From: Micromonospora inaquosa
Lineage (GTDB): Bacteria > Actinomycetota > Actinomycetes > Mycobacteriales > Micromonosporaceae
Direction: 5' to 3'
Assembly (NCBI RefSeq): GCF_003857055.1
Contig: NZ_QGSZ01000203.1
Location: 62,001-126,000, forward strand
DNA: 64,000 bases
In this document: positions 36,430-45,605 of the stretch, piece after piece
Numbering within the stretch: position 1 is the first letter of the stretch
Layout of the letters: each line of letters opens with the position of its first letter
The notes under the pieces: generated by a model
What the model was told of the DNA's origin: nothing
What the model saw: the letters and a program-made list of their open reading frames with translations, nothing else
Databases searched by the model: none
Made by a program: the position numbers and the translations under genes

Positions 36430-38028
36430 GTGACCCGCACCGCCGACCAGCCTCGGATGGCGAGCAGCCGTCGGGCCCGTCGCACTCTCGCTGGCTTCGT
36501 CGTGGCCGCGCTGCTCACCGCCGGTTGCACGCTGCCGGCGTTCGCGCCGCGCACGGAGGCGGAGGGTGTCGCCGCGCCGACCGGGAGCACGCCGACCTGG
36601 CGGCCCTGCCCGGAGGTGCCCGACGAGCTGGTCGGGCGTGGCGCACCGAACATGCGCTACGAGTGCACCCGGATCGCGGTGCCCCGCGACTGGGGCAACG
36701 GCACCGGAGCGACCGCCGGGCCGGGCGTCGGGCAGACCTTCGAGATCGCCCTGCTGAGGGCCCGGTCCACCAAGCAGCGCGACCGGATCGGCTCACTGGT
36801 CGTCAACCCGGGCGGTCCGGGCGGCTCCGGTGTCGACACCGCCGTCTACCTCTCCTTCGGCTCCCAGTTCGGCGGGCTGCCCGCGTCGATAACCGAGCGC
36901 TTCGACATCGTCGGCTTCGACCCGCGTGGGGTCTCCCGGTCCAGCCCGGTGAAGTGCATCTCCGACGCCGACCTGGACGCCAGCTTCGGTTACGACCCGG
37001 ACCCGGCGAGCCAGTCGGCGTTCGACGGCTTCGTCGGCCTGAGCCAGCGGATCGGGCGCGGCTGCGGCGACCGCTACGGCGACCAGTTGCCGCTGTACGG
37101 CACCGAGCAGGCCGCCCGTGACATGGACGCGGTACGCGCCGCCGTGGGCGACGACAAGCTCACCTACCTGGGCTACTCGTACGGCACCCTGCTCGGTGCC
37201 ACGTACGCGCAGCTGTACCCGCAGCGGGTGCGCGCGCTGGTGCTCGACGGCGCTGTCGATCCGCAGCAGCGGCTGGTCGAGGGCTCGGAGAGCCAGGCCC
37301 GCGGCTTCGAGCGGGCCTTCACCAACTTCACCAACTGGTGCGCGGCGAACGCCGGCCGCTGCCCGATCGCTCCGGACGCCCGCGCGGCTGTCACCTCGGC
37401 CATCGACAAGGCGAAGGTCTCACCGGTACGCGGGGTCGACGGGCGGGAGGCCACCGCCGGCTGGGTGTTCTACGCCGTCATCTCCTCGCTCTACACCGAG
37501 TCGGGTTGGCAGGAGCTGGCCCAGGCGATCGACAAACTGGCCGAGGGCGACCCGAAGGACGTGTTCCGGCTCGCCGACGCGTACGCCGGCCGGGAGGACA
37601 ACGGGCACTACTCGAACCTGTTCGACGCCAACCTGGCCATCAACTGCGCCGACGAGACGGAGAAGCCGAGCAGGGAGCAGATCCGCCAGTTGCAGTCGCA
37701 GTGGCGCACGAAGTACCCGCTGTTCGGGCCGGCGCTCGCGGTCGGCATGCTGAGCTGCGTCGAGTGGCCGGGCGGGCGCGACCCGTACCCGACCGGGAAG
37801 GCGAACGGCGCGCCGCCGATCGTGGTGGTCGGCACCACCGGCGACCCGGCGACACCGTACGAGCAGACTCCCCGCCTCGCGTCGATGCTGGGCGTCGGCC
37901 GGGTGCTGACCTGGGAGGGCGAGGGGCACACCGCCTACCCGCAGACCTCCTGCATCACCAACGCGGTCGACGCCTACCTGATCGACCTGACCGTGCCACC
38001 GGAGGGGCAGCGCTGCCCGGCCCGTTAG
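36430..38028 (+). CDS. Secreted alpha/beta-hydrolase, tripeptidyl aminopeptidase type (lipoprotein)
   Basis: 532 residues, GTG 36430 after GGAGGA. Arg-rich N-terminus, hydrophobic core and lipobox LTAGC predict a lipoprotein. Alpha/beta-hydrolase fold: oxyanion region SLVVNPGGPGGSGVDTAVYL, FDIVGFDPRGVSRSSPVKC, nucleophile elbow LGYSYGTLLG (Ser250), Asp in VVVGTTGDPATPYEQ and His in WEGEGHTAYPQT, in the TAP-like C-terminal domain. Related Streptomyces SlpD/SlpE/Tap enzymes cleave tripeptides from exported proteins. Two extra Cys pairs (CIS...CGD; CADET...CVEW) suggest disulfides outside the cell. Confidence 0.9.
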   Translation: MTRTADQPRMASSRRARRTLAGFVVAALLTAGCTLPAFAPRTEAEGVAAPTGSTPTWRPCPEVPDELVGRGAPNMRYECTRIAVPRDWGNGTGATAGPGVGQTFEIALLRARSTKQRDRIGSLVVNPGGPGGSGVDTAVYLSFGSQFGGLPASITERFDIVGFDPRGVSRSSPVKCISDADLDASFGYDPDPASQSAFDGFVGLSQRIGRGCGDRYGDQLPLYGTEQAARDMDAVRAAVGDDKLTYLGYSYGTLLGATYAQLYPQRVRALVLDGAVDPQQRLVEGSESQARGFERAFTNFTNWCAANAGRCPIAPDARAAVTSAIDKAKVSPVRGVDGREATAGWVFYAVISSLYTESGWQELAQAIDKLAEGDPKDVFRLADAYAGREDNGHYSNLFDANLAINCADETEKPSREQIRQLQSQWRTKYPLFGPALAVGMLSCVEWPGGRDPYPTGKANGAPPIVVVGTTGDPATPYEQTPRLASMLGVGRVLTWEGEGHTAYPQTSCITNAVDAYLIDLTVPPEGQRCPAR

Positions 38029-38060
38029 CGATTCGCGGACCGGTCAGCCGACCGGAATCA

Positions 38061-38750
38061 TCAGGCGAACGTCGCGAGGATCCGATTAACCTCCTGCTGA
38101 TTTCCCGCCCAGACACGGATGGATGGGGGCATGAAACCTATGGCGCTCCAGGCCCCAGACAGGAACACATAGGCCGATTGCCCGCTGAACCAGTACGTGT
38201 GCGCACCGCCCGCCTCCGGCACTCGCCGAAGCCGAAACGGGCTCGCCTCGATCAGCTCGACAGCGCCTCGAAGACGGTCCAGCCCTGCAAGGTGCATAGT
38301 GCCGGTCGCCGGCTGCTGCTCGGCGAGTTCGAACATGGAGTCGCATTCAATTAACGAGTCGAGCGATGCAAACTCTGGCACCTCGTGGTAATCCACGCCA
38401 ACGATCACTACTCCGTCGGCTGAGAGACAGGCACCCGCAGGTGATCCGGTCTGCACCGCATACAGGATCTCAAGCTCCTCCGTCGGATCCTCCGGCTCGC
38501 AGACCGGCGTGAAGAAGACGTCGGAGTCGAAAAAGCCACTCGTGTAGGTGAGGCCTCCATAGCGCTCCTGAACAAACTCCAGCATTGACACGATCCTACC
38601 GTTCGACTGGACGTAAACGGCACGAATCTCTTGGTCAAGATCGGCGCCAACAAGACCTCGATCAAAGTCTTCACGGCGCGAACACCTATGGAGAAAATCC
38701 TGGGCGCGCTGGGTCAGCCTTCCTGGATCCTCAGCGACGTAGCCAACCAT
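38061..38750 (-). CDS. Candidate immunity protein for the Rhs toxin
   Basis: 229 residues, ATG 38750 with GGAGGTG upstream. It begins 28 bases after the end of the Rhs toxin gene on the same strand, the standard position for an immunity gene. Acidic, soluble, no signal peptide or membrane span: RAQDFLHRCSRREDFDRGLV, then a mixed alpha/beta body (GVVIVGVDYHEVPEF, HTYWFSGQSAYVFLSGAWS) and IRVWAGNQQEVNRILATFA. I do not recognise a named immunity family; SUKH-type proteins often accompany YwqJ-like deaminase toxins, but no firm signature is visible. Base composition is much lower in G+C than flanking genes (30 of 60 in 38581-38640), indicating recent acquisition with the toxin tip. Confidence 0.65.
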   Translation of the reverse strand: MVGYVAEDPGRLTQRAQDFLHRCSRREDFDRGLVGADLDQEIRAVYVQSNGRIVSMLEFVQERYGGLTYTSGFFDSDVFFTPVCEPEDPTEELEILYAVQTGSPAGACLSADGVVIVGVDYHEVPEFASLDSLIECDSMFELAEQQPATGTMHLAGLDRLRGAVELIEASPFRLRRVPEAGGAHTYWFSGQSAYVFLSGAWSAIGFMPPSIRVWAGNQQEVNRILATFA

Positions 38751-38778
38751 CAGAGCACCTCCAATACGGTCGCACGAA

Positions 38779-41700
38779 TCAGATACCTCCGACACGTCCC
38801 GGCACATACTGCGGTACCGTATTCGTCGCTGGCGACTTGGAGGCTCCTCGGGAACTGATCTTCAACATAGGAAGCAAGCGCTTACAGCCACGGCATGGAT
38901 CCATCAATCGTCTATGCCACTGCCTTCCGATTCGCTTCGAAAGAATACCCATCGTTGTCACTGAAATCGGTTTTGCACCAAGATTCATCAGCCTGCCTAT
39001 GCCGTGCACTTCACTGCAACCACCATGAGGATGACTGCATGCAGTGAGGGCCGAGAGAAGCTTCCAAGGCTTCCGACCCGAGGTAGCCGACGTAGTATGC
39101 ACTGCGACCAATAAGCCAGATGGCAGAACACCTACACTCTCACTGACCGTACCAGGCCGCTCATTCTTCACAGCGCCGGCGGTTATGTCATCAACGAGCT
39201 CACCAAGCCGCCCTTCGGCGCCGTCGTCAATGCCACAGTTGTGCACCAGTACCGGGGTGCCGCCCGCTCGCACGTAGAACGTGTGGATGTCACTGACAGT
39301 CAGGTTGTGGACTGTGGCGACAGCACCGTAGGCGAGGACAGCAAGGACGGCGACACGAGCGCCGTCCGGAGTCAGTAGTTGATCACCGGGACGCAAGTGC
39401 TGCGCGTCGAGCCATTGGCGCTGCCCGTCGACCCAGAACGGGTGCTGGTCCGTGGCAGTAACGACACCGTCAGTCTCTCCGTCACGATTTGAGTCGATGC
39501 TGATGTCGACGAGCTGCTTTATTCCGTCGCCCGTGATCAGAGCAGTAACTGGACGGGCACCCTCTTCGCCAGCTTCCGGGTCCGTCGCCCAGACAACATC
39601 GTCGACTTCGATCTGTTCGATTGCCTTGTAGCTGCCGTCGGCCATCAGCACCGCAGTCCCCGGCAGGAAACTATTCGGCGTTTTGCAGGTGGTGGGCTTG
39701 TTTTTGACGGCGTTCTTGACCGCGCCGGCACCACGAGCAGCCGTCTTGGCCTGCCGGACTCCCGGAACCATCGATGCGACACCCATGGCGCAGCCCGCAG
39801 CGTTTCCACCCGCGCAGGTCTTCGCCGTGTCGATCGCGCCGGCGACCGCCGCAACGGCACCGGCGGCAACCGCCACCACCTGGGCCGGGGGCGGCAGCAC
39901 CGCCGCCACCATGGCTATCCCGCCCGCGACCGCGGAGATGGTGCCCGCGTTGTTGACCACAGTCTTAACCGCCGACTTGGCGGTGTTGGCCACCGCGTTG
40001 GCGGCTCGGCTGGCCGCATTCTTGATCTTTCCGAAGAAGAGGCCGTCCGGGTCGGCGAAGGTGACCGGGTTGTTGTTCGCGTAGGCGAACGGGTGCATCC
40101 GCTGCGGCTCGTACTCGTCGGTCTCCGGATCGACGGAGATGAACGCGCCCAGCGCCGCGTCGTAGAAGCGGGCACCCAGCAGCGACAGGCCGGTCGGGTC
40201 GCTGATGCCGCCCACGAAGCCCCGCTGGCCGGAGGGCCAGGTGCCGCCGGTGCCGCCCGATCGGGCGTTCCCGAACGGGTCCGAGAATCGGACCGTGTCC
40301 ACCCGGGTGACCGAGTTGACCGCCCAGTGCGCCGAGTCGTGCTGATCGGCGGCGAGCCAGGTCAGGTCCTTGGGGCCGGTCGCGGTGGACGCGGCCCGGG
40401 ACGCGACAATGTCGCCGGCGTGCTCGTAGTACCGGGTGGCCGTGGTGTCCTGACCCTGAACGACCAGTTCCTGCCCGGCGACGAAGACGGTGGCCTGACC
40501 GTTCGGGTCGATTCGGGCGATCCGGTTGCCATCGGCGTCGTAGACCATCCGGGTCGCGCCGCCCGGTCCGGTGATTTTCTGGAGTTTGCCCTGGGGGTTC
40601 CACTCCAGGTTCTCGGTGACACCGTCGACCTTGCGGTAGGTGAGGTTGCCCGTGGCATCCCAGTCGTAGTGGTCCACCCGGCTGCCGGTGGTCACGGTCC
40701 GAACCGCGTGTGGCTGGGCAGCGTTGGCTGCGGCGTACCCGTAATCGGAGGCGGAACCGGTACGACGGTCGGTGACGGACTTGCGGGAGCCGTCAGCGTG
40801 GTAGGCGTACGCCTTCCAGTACGGCGACTTACCGCCGATGCCGCCCGCGGTCGGATCCGCGGCACAGGTAGTGGTCGCCTGCGTCCACGCCTGGGTGAGC
40901 CGCCTCAACTGGTCGTACTGGAAGCACTGGACGTCACTGTCGCCAGGTCGAGGCTTGTCGTCGTTGTCGAGCGGCGTGTTCGCCATCGACAGGACGTTGC
41001 CCTCGTGGTCGTAGTCGTAGGAGAGGGCGGCGACGTTGTTGACTGTCGCGTCCCGGTCGAAATAGAACTCCTTGAGCCGACGGGTCGGGTCGTCGTAGAC
41101 GTAGGTCTGGTACGCCTGCGGCTTGTTGTTGACCCCGAGGGTGCGCTTCAGCACCTCGCCGTAGGGCGAGTAGGTTGCGGCGTCGACGTAGACGGTGTTC
41201 GTTCCCGACGGGTACGACGTGCCCACGAGCCGGGTGACGTTGCCCAGGTCGTCGTATGTGTGGGCGATCACCTCCCGCTCCAGGGCACCGGCCTTGGGAA
41301 CGCTCATCCGGTCGGGCGATCCGTCGGCCTTGAAGGTGTACGTCGAGACGTACGTCCCGGCCGCCGTCCCCAGGCCCGGCATCGCCGGGATGCGCGCCTC
41401 CTCGTCGGCGACCTGGTAGGCGTCGCTGTACGCGAAGACCTCGCGGACGAACTGGTGTCCGTCGACGGTCGACACCTGCTTGGACAGGTGCCCCTTCGCC
41501 ACAGTGTCGTACGTCCACTCGGCGGCGAGCTGACCGTTGACCAGACGCTTCTTCTGCCGTCCGAGGACGTCGTACTCGGTGGAGACCACGTCGTCGAGTG
41601 CGTTCTTCGACGAGGTCACGTCGTCGTTGTTGTCGTAGGTGACGGTCGTCTCGCCCTTGTCCGGGTCGAGCGTGCGCACCTCCCGGCCGCGCAGGTCGTA

Positions 41701-44700
41701 CCCGTACTGCCACACCTTGCCGGTCGGGCCGGTCACGGTCGCCAGGTCTCCGCGCGGGGTGTACGTGTACTTGGTGGCGTCGTACCCGCCGCTCGGGGTG
41801 AGCCCATGGAACTGCCGGAGCTCGGTGGTCCGGTCGTGGACGTCGCTGATGGTCGCGGTGGCCGTGCCGCCCCGCGGCGGGGTGACCGCCACCTGCCAGC
41901 CGTCCGGGTTGCCGCCGTAGCCGGTGACCGTGGCCCACAACTGGCTGTCGCCCGACCATGTCCCCTCGTTGACGACTCGTCCGAGGGCGTCGTGACTCAG
42001 GACCGTGCGTACGCGGTCCTCGCCCGGATTCAGTTGCAGCAGCTCGTTGGCCGGTGCGCCGGTGATGTACGCCGGACCTGCCCGGTGCGCCTCCAGGCCC
42101 CGGTCGTTGTAACCGGTCGACTCGACCAGGCGCTGCCCACCGAGGGAGGCCTCCTGGGTCTGGACAGGCCGGTACAGCGAGTCGAAGAGCCCGATCTCGG
42201 TGATGTAGGTCTCGTTGGGTCCGAGTCGCTTGGTGGTGACGGCGAGCGGTCCGTCGGCACGTACCCGGTAGCCGAACTCCAGGTTCGGGGTCTTGGTCGC
42301 CTTGGCCCGGCCCGGCAGCCACACCTTGGTGAGCCGCCCCAACGGGTCGTGTGCCAGGTCGGTGCGCTTGTTGTTGGCGTCCACCACCGAGGTCGGCTCG
42401 GCCCAGGCCGGTTGTTGGGTGGTGGTCGTCTTGTGCTGGAGTGGGTTGACGGTGACCGTCTGGGTGACCGGGCCCGGGCCCGCAGGTGTGTACGTGGTGG
42501 TGGTGACCCCACCGCGGGCGTCCGTCGCGCTCTCGATCCGCCCGAGCGCGTCGTAGCTGCTCCGGGAGGTGGTGGCGTAGACGGGTCCGCCGTTCCAGGT
42601 GTCGAGGGTGTCCTCGCGGGTCACCATGCCCTTGCTGGGAGCGGAGCCGTGAGTGTCCGAGCCGTCGTGGTAGGTCCGGACGTCGGAGATGACGTCCGCC
42701 GGGCGGGTCACCGTCTCGCCACATGCCTTGGCGACCGTCTCCACCCGGGACACGGCCGCCCGGATCCACGCGGTGCCGTTCTTGACGTACGTGGTGGTGC
42801 TGCAGGTCTCGTCGCCGGTACGGGCGGTGTCCCCCAGATCGGACACCGTCTCCGGTTGGCCGTCCGAGTCATAGGTGGTGCGGGTTTCGGTCCGCGCCCA
42901 CTTGTTCGGCGCGAGCAACTTGCGGGTCTTCTCCACGGACGGGCCGGTGAGGTACGCCCGGTCGGTGCCCCCGGAGTGGCTGCGCGCGGCTGTCTGGCGG
43001 GTCCAGTACTGCGTGGTGGACGCCTCGACGATGGTCGACCCGTCGAGGCTCGCCTCCTCGAGTGGGGAACCGGCCAGCGCCGCCTGGTCCGAGAACGTGT
43101 TGGTCTCGGAGTCGGACACCTGTACGTTGCGCCGGCCACCGCCTGGCAGCGGCTGGTCGTGCAGGCCCCGGTAGAACCGCTTGCGGGTGGTCAGCGGTAC
43201 GCCCCGTCCCGGCTCGCCGACCTGGGTGACCACCTGGGAGTAACCACGCCACTGCCCGTACGTGCGGTGCTTCTTCTTGGTGAACTCACCATCGTCGTAG
43301 CCCCACAGCACCGACGTGCCACCGCCGTCGGTGCTGTACTCGTACCGAGTCGTGATCGCCGGCTGATCGGCGGTTCGGTCGATCTCGGAGATCTCCGTGA
43401 CCACGTACTTGTGGAACCAGTCACGCTTCGGATCGGTGTACCCGTCCGGAGTCCAGTACACGGGGTAACAGAGCCGCGAGTTGGTCTCCGGTGAGCCCGG
43501 CAGGTCGTTCAGGTCACAGTCAGCATCGGAGTAGGTGACGTGGATGTCGGCACCCGACTCGGTGCGGATGTTCTGGATCCGCCACCGAGAGAACAGGGGC
43601 GCTCCCGCCAGGACATTGGCGCGGTTGGCCAACTCCACCCCGGTGAACTGCACCGGCGGGTCGGTGACCGTGCCACCGACGTGCCCGGCGTGCACGATCT
43701 CCTTGAGCCACAGCGACGCCGAGCCGGCCACCTTCGGCGCTTTGAACTCGTGGCTCAGGCTCCACGACTCGACGTCGGGGAAGGCGCTGCCGTCGCGTAC
43801 CTGGGTGGTGATCTTCGTGAGTCGCTTGGTGCTGAAGAACACCGGCGCCAGCTTGTCGGTGCAGGGCACCGCGTCGCATTCCTTGTCCCACGGCACGTCC
43901 GGCCAGTTCGCCTTGACCGGCTTGCCGTCCTTGTGGCACTCGGTCGCCAGGCACCGGTCGGCGACGCTGAACACCACCCGCCCGGTGGCCGCGACGCTCG
44001 AATGGTTGGCGTGCAGCCCGTAGTCGATCCGCGTCAGGTATCCGCCCCGGGTGAACGACTGCCGGTTGTCCTTGTCGTCAGCCGCGCCGTAGTGACCGGT
44101 CTCGCCCTGGTAGTAGTAGCGGACCGTGTTGCCGTGCACGTCCACGGTCTTGTCGAGCATCCATCGCCATGCCTGCTTGCAGGACGAGTCCTTGAAGGCG
44201 GTGGCGTGGCACTTCTCGCCGGAGTGGTTGCCGAAGACGGGGATCGTCCACCGCGAGTCGGTCGCGGCGGCCTCGCCGGCGAAGAAGTAGCGGGTGCCGT
44301 CGGGCGTGGTGACAGTCCACCGCTCGGTCGTGGCGTTGCCCGACGTCGCCGGACTGCCCTCCAACTGGATCCGCCAGTTGCTGTCGCTCTGGGCCCGCCA
44401 GACGCCCGTGGCGTCATCCTTGATCAGGGACGTGTTGGTGCCGTTGAGCGAGACCGTGACGTTCGGTGAGTCACCCTTCCAGCACTGGTCGTTGGTCTTC
44501 TTGTCCTTGTTGTTCGGATCCGTGCCGGCGACAGCGTCGCGGTCATCCGTGCAGGTGGCATAGGTACGCTCGATGAAGCCCGGCGCATACTCCCACCCGT
44601 CGCCGACCCACGACGCCTGATTGTTGGCGCCGGCCATCCGTCCGTCGACCACCTGTGACGAGTAGTCCAGCGACATCTCCGGCAGCGGACCCTCTGCCGG

Positions 44701-45516
44701 CGGCAGGCGCAGCGGGTTCGAGTAGGAGAACGCTCCGGAGCTGTCTCCCGCAGTCCAGGATCCCGACGCCTTCAGGTCGGTGGCCTTGTAGTCGCCCTCC
44801 TCGGAGGACTCGTCGGCGGTGATGGCGAAGACCATCGGCGCCGCGCCGGAGAGGTCGACCCTGGTCGACAACGTGCTGGTGGCCGGGTCGTTGGTCGTTT
44901 TGACGGGGTCGGTCTCCTGGCACTCCGACCGCTGCGGGGTCGTCGCCGCGCAGGCCGGTAGCCGTTTGAGGGTCAGCCGCTCACCCCAACCCGCGCCGTA
45001 GAGCTGCCGGATCTCGGCGTAGTCAAAGGCCGCGTCGACCGTCCCTGCGTCGCCGTTCACCACGACCACCGGACCGCTGACCCCGAGTCGGCGGGAGTGC
45101 TGCTCGTCCAGGAGTTCCACGCGCGCCTGGTTAGGGACACGCTTGCCGGTGACGGCCGAGGCCGTCACCGGCAAGCCGCCGGCGAGCCCTCGCACCGCCG
45201 ACGCCGACTGCCGATCGCCATCGAGCTGCCGCTCCCGCCGCGTCTCGGCGACCGCCAGCGTGGCCCCACCCGCCTTCGGCCAGGCCGCCTGCTTCGGCCC
45301 CGCCCACCTGCCGCCGTCGTCGGGAAGCGGGGTCCGGTCGACCGGCACCCGGCGGACGGATTCCGCCTTGGTCGCGTTGACGGGACGGTCACCGGACGGC
45401 ACCTGGGATGCCTGGGCGGCTTGGGGCACGGTGAGAGTCGACGCCACCAGCACCGCGATGCTGCTCAGGGCGATCAACCGTCGGGGGCGGGAAAGGAGAG
45501 CGGGGGAACTCGACAT
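38779..45516 (-). CDS. Secreted Rhs/YD-repeat polymorphic toxin with Hint domain and YwqJ-like deaminase tip
   Basis: 2245 residues. ATG 45516 begins a Sec-type signal (LIALSSIAVLVASTLTVPQA, AQA cleavage) and has AGGAAGAGG upstream. In order: an SpvB-like region (FSYSNPLRLPPAEGPLPEMS); many YD repeats (YDYDHEGNVL, YDLRGREVRT); the Rhs core near 1800-1870 (GLSLLGARFYDAALGAFISV, ending NNPVTFADPDG); a small-residue-rich helical pretoxin region; a Hint autoprotease at about 1944-2094 (NSFLPGTAVLMADGSY, TATDQHPFW, VHNLTV, terminal VLVHN/C); and a 151-residue tip with HGGCSE (Glu2169) and PCRGC (Cys2208, Cys2211), the zinc and catalytic motifs of the deaminase superfamily in YwqJ-like form. The YD shell would encapsulate the tip and Hint would release it. 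The tip has lower G+C than the core. Confidence 0.88.
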   Translation of the reverse strand: MSSSPALLSRPRRLIALSSIAVLVASTLTVPQAAQASQVPSGDRPVNATKAESVRRVPVDRTPLPDDGGRWAGPKQAAWPKAGGATLAVAETRRERQLDGDRQSASAVRGLAGGLPVTASAVTGKRVPNQARVELLDEQHSRRLGVSGPVVVVNGDAGTVDAAFDYAEIRQLYGAGWGERLTLKRLPACAATTPQRSECQETDPVKTTNDPATSTLSTRVDLSGAAPMVFAITADESSEEGDYKATDLKASGSWTAGDSSGAFSYSNPLRLPPAEGPLPEMSLDYSSQVVDGRMAGANNQASWVGDGWEYAPGFIERTYATCTDDRDAVAGTDPNNKDKKTNDQCWKGDSPNVTVSLNGTNTSLIKDDATGVWRAQSDSNWRIQLEGSPATSGNATTERWTVTTPDGTRYFFAGEAAATDSRWTIPVFGNHSGEKCHATAFKDSSCKQAWRWMLDKTVDVHGNTVRYYYQGETGHYGAADDKDNRQSFTRGGYLTRIDYGLHANHSSVAATGRVVFSVADRCLATECHKDGKPVKANWPDVPWDKECDAVPCTDKLAPVFFSTKRLTKITTQVRDGSAFPDVESWSLSHEFKAPKVAGSASLWLKEIVHAGHVGGTVTDPPVQFTGVELANRANVLAGAPLFSRWRIQNIRTESGADIHVTYSDADCDLNDLPGSPETNSRLCYPVYWTPDGYTDPKRDWFHKYVVTEISEIDRTADQPAITTRYEYSTDGGGTSVLWGYDDGEFTKKKHRTYGQWRGYSQVVTQVGEPGRGVPLTTRKRFYRGLHDQPLPGGGRRNVQVSDSETNTFSDQAALAGSPLEEASLDGSTIVEASTTQYWTRQTAARSHSGGTDRAYLTGPSVEKTRKLLAPNKWARTETRTTYDSDGQPETVSDLGDTARTGDETCSTTTYVKNGTAWIRAAVSRVETVAKACGETVTRPADVISDVRTYHDGSDTHGSAPSKGMVTREDTLDTWNGGPVYATTSRSSYDALGRIESATDARGGVTTTTYTPAGPGPVTQTVTVNPLQHKTTTTQQPAWAEPTSVVDANNKRTDLAHDPLGRLTKVWLPGRAKATKTPNLEFGYRVRADGPLAVTTKRLGPNETYITEIGLFDSLYRPVQTQEASLGGQRLVESTGYNDRGLEAHRAGPAYITGAPANELLQLNPGEDRVRTVLSHDALGRVVNEGTWSGDSQLWATVTGYGGNPDGWQVAVTPPRGGTATATISDVHDRTTELRQFHGLTPSGGYDATKYTYTPRGDLATVTGPTGKVWQYGYDLRGREVRTLDPDKGETTVTYDNNDDVTSSKNALDDVVSTEYDVLGRQKKRLVNGQLAAEWTYDTVAKGHLSKQVSTVDGHQFVREVFAYSDAYQVADEEARIPAMPGLGTAAGTYVSTYTFKADGSPDRMSVPKAGALEREVIAHTYDDLGNVTRLVGTSYPSGTNTVYVDAATYSPYGEVLKRTLGVNNKPQAYQTYVYDDPTRRLKEFYFDRDATVNNVAALSYDYDHEGNVLSMANTPLDNDDKPRPGDSDVQCFQYDQLRRLTQAWTQATTTCAADPTAGGIGGKSPYWKAYAYHADGSRKSVTDRRTGSASDYGYAAANAAQPHAVRTVTTGSRVDHYDWDATGNLTYRKVDGVTENLEWNPQGKLQKITGPGGATRMVYDADGNRIARIDPNGQATVFVAGQELVVQGQDTTATRYYEHAGDIVASRAASTATGPKDLTWLAADQHDSAHWAVNSVTRVDTVRFSDPFGNARSGGTGGTWPSGQRGFVGGISDPTGLSLLGARFYDAALGAFISVDPETDEYEPQRMHPFAYANNNPVTFADPDGLFFGKIKNAASRAANAVANTAKSAVKTVVNNAGTISAVAGGIAMVAAVLPPPAQVVAVAAGAVAAVAGAIDTAKTCAGGNAAGCAMGVASMVPGVRQAKTAARGAGAVKNAVKNKPTTCKTPNSFLPGTAVLMADGSYKAIEQIEVDDVVWATDPEAGEEGARPVTALITGDGIKQLVDISIDSNRDGETDGVVTATDQHPFWVDGQRQWLDAQHLRPGDQLLTPDGARVAVLAVLAYGAVATVHNLTVSDIHTFYVRAGGTPVLVHNCGIDDGAEGRLGELVDDITAGAVKNERPGTVSESVGVLPSGLLVAVHTTSATSGRKPWKLLSALTACSHPHGGCSEVHGIGRLMNLGAKPISVTTMGILSKRIGRQWHRRLMDPCRGCKRLLPMLKISSRGASKSPATNTVPQYVPGRVGGI

Positions 45517-45605
45517 GGCCTCTTCCTGACGGGCGAGAGGAGGAAAGGGAGGTCGGCAGGTGCGGCGAGGCCTGCGGCGTCCGGCCACACCCTCACCGGA
45601 GACGG

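Noticed and set aside
40093..43494. Very long open frame antisense to the Rhs gene
   Set aside because: A mirror of a high-G+C coding strand; translation is Val/Gly/Arg-rich low-complexity with no domain, while the minus strand has clear YD repeats.
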